DNA from: JAEZDR01 sp039811185
Lineage (GTDB): Bacteria > Bacteroidota > Bacteroidia > Chitinophagales > Chitinophagaceae
DNA: 64,000 nt
Assembly (NCBI GenBank): GCA_039811185.1
Contig: JBDHYF010000004.1
Span: forward strand, 112,227 to 176,226
Direction: 5' to 3'
Part shown: positions 62,288 through 64,000 of the stretch, piece by piece
How positions within the stretch are numbered: the first letter of the stretch is position 1
How the letters are laid out: each line of letters starts with the position of its first letter
Made by a program: the position numbers and the translations under genes
Notes under the pieces: model-generated
Told to the model about the DNA's origin: nothing
The model's input: only the letters and a program-made list of their open reading frames with translations
Databases searched by the model: none

Positions 62288-63403
62288 CTACTTCAGCACA
62301 GAATAATAAGCCTCTTCCAACTCCGTCACCATCCTGCGCAGGCTAAAACGCTCAATAATTTTTTTCCGGGCAGCACCTTTTAAAACAGGCTGCAGGTTGC
62401 CAAAATTAGCAAGAAGCCGATCCATCTCAACTGCTAAATTTCCGGGTTCGTCCACATCACACAGCAGCCCGTCCACTCCGTGGTTAATCACTTCCGGAAT
62501 TCCCCCAGCTTTTGTACAAACCGGTATACATTCCATACTCATGGCTTCTAACAGCGCAATGGGTAATCCTTCAAAACGCGATGCCATCATAAACACATCC
62601 ATAGCGTTAAAATAGGGTCGCACATTTTCCTGTAAACCGGCAAAGTGAAGATAGCTGCTCATATTTAAGGCAGCGGCCTTCTGTTCAATCTCTTCCCTCA
62701 GCGGCCCATCGCCCACCACAATAAAATAGGTATTGGGATGCCGCATGTGGACCTCATGCGCCACCTCCAGCCATTTATCCAGGCGCTTCTGTAGCCTGAA
62801 CACCGAAACCGTTCCAATCACCACCGCATCATCAACAATTCCTAACTTAAGTCTCATAGAGCGGTCGTTCACACTGCGTGCAAATTTTTGCGTGTTCACA
62901 CCGTTTAGAATGGTCCGTATTTCAGGGCGTGAGGAAGAATAAAATTTGCGAATCGATTGCGCCACTTCGCCCGATACTGCAATTGCCATCCGCTGCTTAC
63001 CAAAAGTAATTTTGTTTAAAAAGTAGGTTAGCCTGTGGTAACGCTCCCATTTATTATGTTCGGTGTACAATACAGGGATGCCGGTTTGTATGCCTGCAAG
63101 CCTACCAACAATGCCGGCCCACGGCAGGTGGCAGTGTATTAACTTTATCCGGTGCTTTCTGATGTAGCGAACCAACTTTTTTACAGAAAAAATAATTTGC
63201 AGGTTGTTCTTCGCGGGCAAACACGTAACATTTCCTCCCTGTGCCTCTATTTCCTTCACCATCTGATCTTTCCAGGGAAGAAAATAAACATAGTAAAACT
63301 CAAAGTTGTCCTTATTGTGTAAAGCAAGTGTTTCAGGCAACAGCATTTCGGCACCGCCGCGTCCGAGTGATTTAATGATGTGAAGTACTTTTACCCTTTC
63401 CAT
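62288..63403 (-). CDS. Glycosyltransferase family 4 protein
   Basis: A 371-residue GT-B enzyme: VLHIIKSLGRGGAEMLL with the glycine-rich acceptor loop, HCHLPWAGIVGRLAG, AVSGEVAQSI, VIGTVSVFRLQKRLDKWLEVA, FIVVGDGPLREEIEQKA, and the donor motif SRFEGLPIALLEAMSMECIPVCTKAGGIPEVI with the EX7E glutamates. The start at 63403 gives MERVKVLHII; an in-frame TTG at 63415 is less likely. Exopolysaccharide or surface glycan assembly is the likely role. Confidence 0.9.
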   Translation of the reverse strand: MERVKVLHIIKSLGRGGAEMLLPETLALHNKDNFEFYYVYFLPWKDQMVKEIEAQGGNVTCLPAKNNLQIIFSVKKLVRYIRKHRIKLIHCHLPWAGIVGRLAGIQTGIPVLYTEHNKWERYHRLTYFLNKITFGKQRMAIAVSGEVAQSIRKFYSSSRPEIRTILNGVNTQKFARSVNDRSMRLKLGIVDDAVVIGTVSVFRLQKRLDKWLEVAHEVHMRHPNTYFIVVGDGPLREEIEQKAAALNMSSYLHFAGLQENVRPYFNAMDVFMMASRFEGLPIALLEAMSMECIPVCTKAGGIPEVINHGVDGLLCDVDEPGNLAVEMDRLLANFGNLQPVLKGAARKKIIERFSLRRMVTELEEAYYSVLK

Positions 63404-63524
63404 AAATGGCTGCAAAGAAATGGGTAAAATAGGGAAAGGGATTTATAATTAATCGTTTATTTTTTTGGGGCTGTGAGGGTTTGTTTCTCTGTTCAGCTTT
63501 TGCAATCGCGTTTTCCGCTGTATC

Positions 63525-63549
63525 TTTTTTGCCTTTGGGGGGCAAAAAA
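63525..63549. repeat. Symmetric hairpin in the gap between GT4 and the rrn operon
   Basis: TTTTTTGCC (63525-63533) pairs with GGCAAAAAA (63541-63549) around a 7-nt loop. It sits in the gap from 63404 to 63685, where I see no gene; the rest is G-rich plain sequence apart from the rRNA terminator. Confidence 0.4.
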
Positions 63550-63635
63550 AGGATGCCGCTTCAACCGCGCAGCCCATGGGCAGCGGATGGTGGTTGAGCA
63601 AGGGGGCTGTGGTGGTTGTAACAGGCTGAGGTGGT

Positions 63636-63676
63636 AAAACAAAAAAGCCTCATCTCTTTTTTGAGACAAGGCTTTT
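63636..63676 (-). terminator. Terminator of the rRNA operon
   Basis: AAAAAGCCT (63642-63650) pairs with AGGCTTTTT (63668-63676), with an inner TCTC/GAGA stem; minus-strand transcripts end in TTTTTTG. It lies 10 nt downstream of 5S. Confidence 0.87.
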
Positions 63677-63685
63677 TAAAATAAA

Positions 63686-63795
<110 letters not shown>

Positions 63796-63880
63796 AAATC
63801 TTAAATAAGATACATATTGGGATCGCTCACTCTAAAGTAAAAGTAATGGAGATAATTTTCATCAAAAAAAAATAAAATTA

Positions 63881-64000
63881 AAGCTTACGGGCAATTAGTA
63901 CTACTCGACTTTGATGTTACCATCTTTACATCTGTAGCCTATCAACGTCATCGTCTCTGACGACCCTTAAAAGTAAACTCATCTTGTGGAAGGTTTCACG
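63881..64000 (-). rRNA. rrl: 23S ribosomal RNA, 3' end only
   Basis: The last 120 bases carry the typical 3'-terminal domain on the minus strand, with GTCGTCAGAGACGATGACGT, GATAGGCTACAGATGT and GAGTAGTACTAATTGCCCGT. The rest of the gene is beyond the right edge. The 3' end near 63881 is estimated. Confidence 0.93.

Noticed and set aside
63404..63635. G-rich stretch as a possible quadruplex or small gene near the rRNA operon
   Set aside because: The G runs are irregular and no frame has protein-like content.

Overview
The window is a 64-kb piece of ordinary chromosome from a member of the Bacteroidota, probably a chitinophaga-like lineage. The phylum-level evidence is a 1671-residue type IX secretion (T9SS) cargo with a C-terminal sorting domain, TAnnTTTG-type -7 promoter boxes, lipoproteins with short lipoboxes, a DnaJ-like CbpA/CbpM pair, a DUF5522 protein, a separate PurS, and a homodimeric NADP isocitrate dehydrogenase. 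The narrower lineage is an inference. I see no phage, insertion sequence, CRISPR array, integrase or defence island.

Layout. 0-7 kb: the 5' part of gpsA runs off the left edge, divergent from rlmH and a rhomboid protease; facing these is a six-gene minus-strand operon (SDR, SAM hydroxide adenosyltransferase, ABM monooxygenase, PlsC, sensor kinase, TilS) with two ATGA overlaps. 7.2-17.6 kb: tRNA-Lys, a TPR protein, a patatin lipoprotein, a GNAT, typA, cbpA-cbpM, a compact trmB-DUF5522-ATL overlap cluster, fabH and small hypotheticals. 17.6-30.3 kb: an inactive/active M16 peptidase pair, recQ, then a plus-strand run tsaE-ald-GT-GT-pdxJ-arsC, and back-transcribed TlpA and SPFH genes. 30.3-31.4 kb is the main poorly coding stretch and contains what looks like a decayed gene and a long-span inverted repeat. 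31.4-40.5 kb: an M1 peptidase, a beta-helix lipoprotein, tRNA-Gly/tRNA-Leu, a GT2, icd, and an alpha-oxoamine synthase. 40.7-47.2 kb: a small stress-type protein behind a sigma-54-like promoter, then a sugar and storage region (HAD phosphatase, glgA-glgC, FHS-type transporter, ROK sugar kinase). 47.2-64 kb: tamB, isoaspartyl peptidase, pssA-purS-rsmI, TPM protein, polysaccharide deacetylase, the T9SS giant, a GT4, and finally 5S and the 3' end of 23S rRNA of an rrn operon read leftward.

Functionally the region mixes translation and RNA maturation (RlmH, TilS, TrmB, RsmI, TsaE, TypA, three tRNAs, rRNA), envelope biogenesis (PlsC, PssA, FabH, TamB, glycosyltransferases, deacetylase, T9SS cargo), and glycogen/sugar handling. 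Several annotated starts are moved inward here because the longer reading frame would run across a promoter box or a signal peptide.

I did not find a convincing new multi-gene system. The best leads are a 29-bp promoter/leader block shared, at identical spacing, by two unlinked tRNA units; a terminator whose hairpin overlaps the next gene's promoter; promoter boxes only 4-8 nt from start codons; a ROK kinase that has lost its zinc motif; and the decayed gene at 31 kb. All calls come from reading sequence only; no database search was run.
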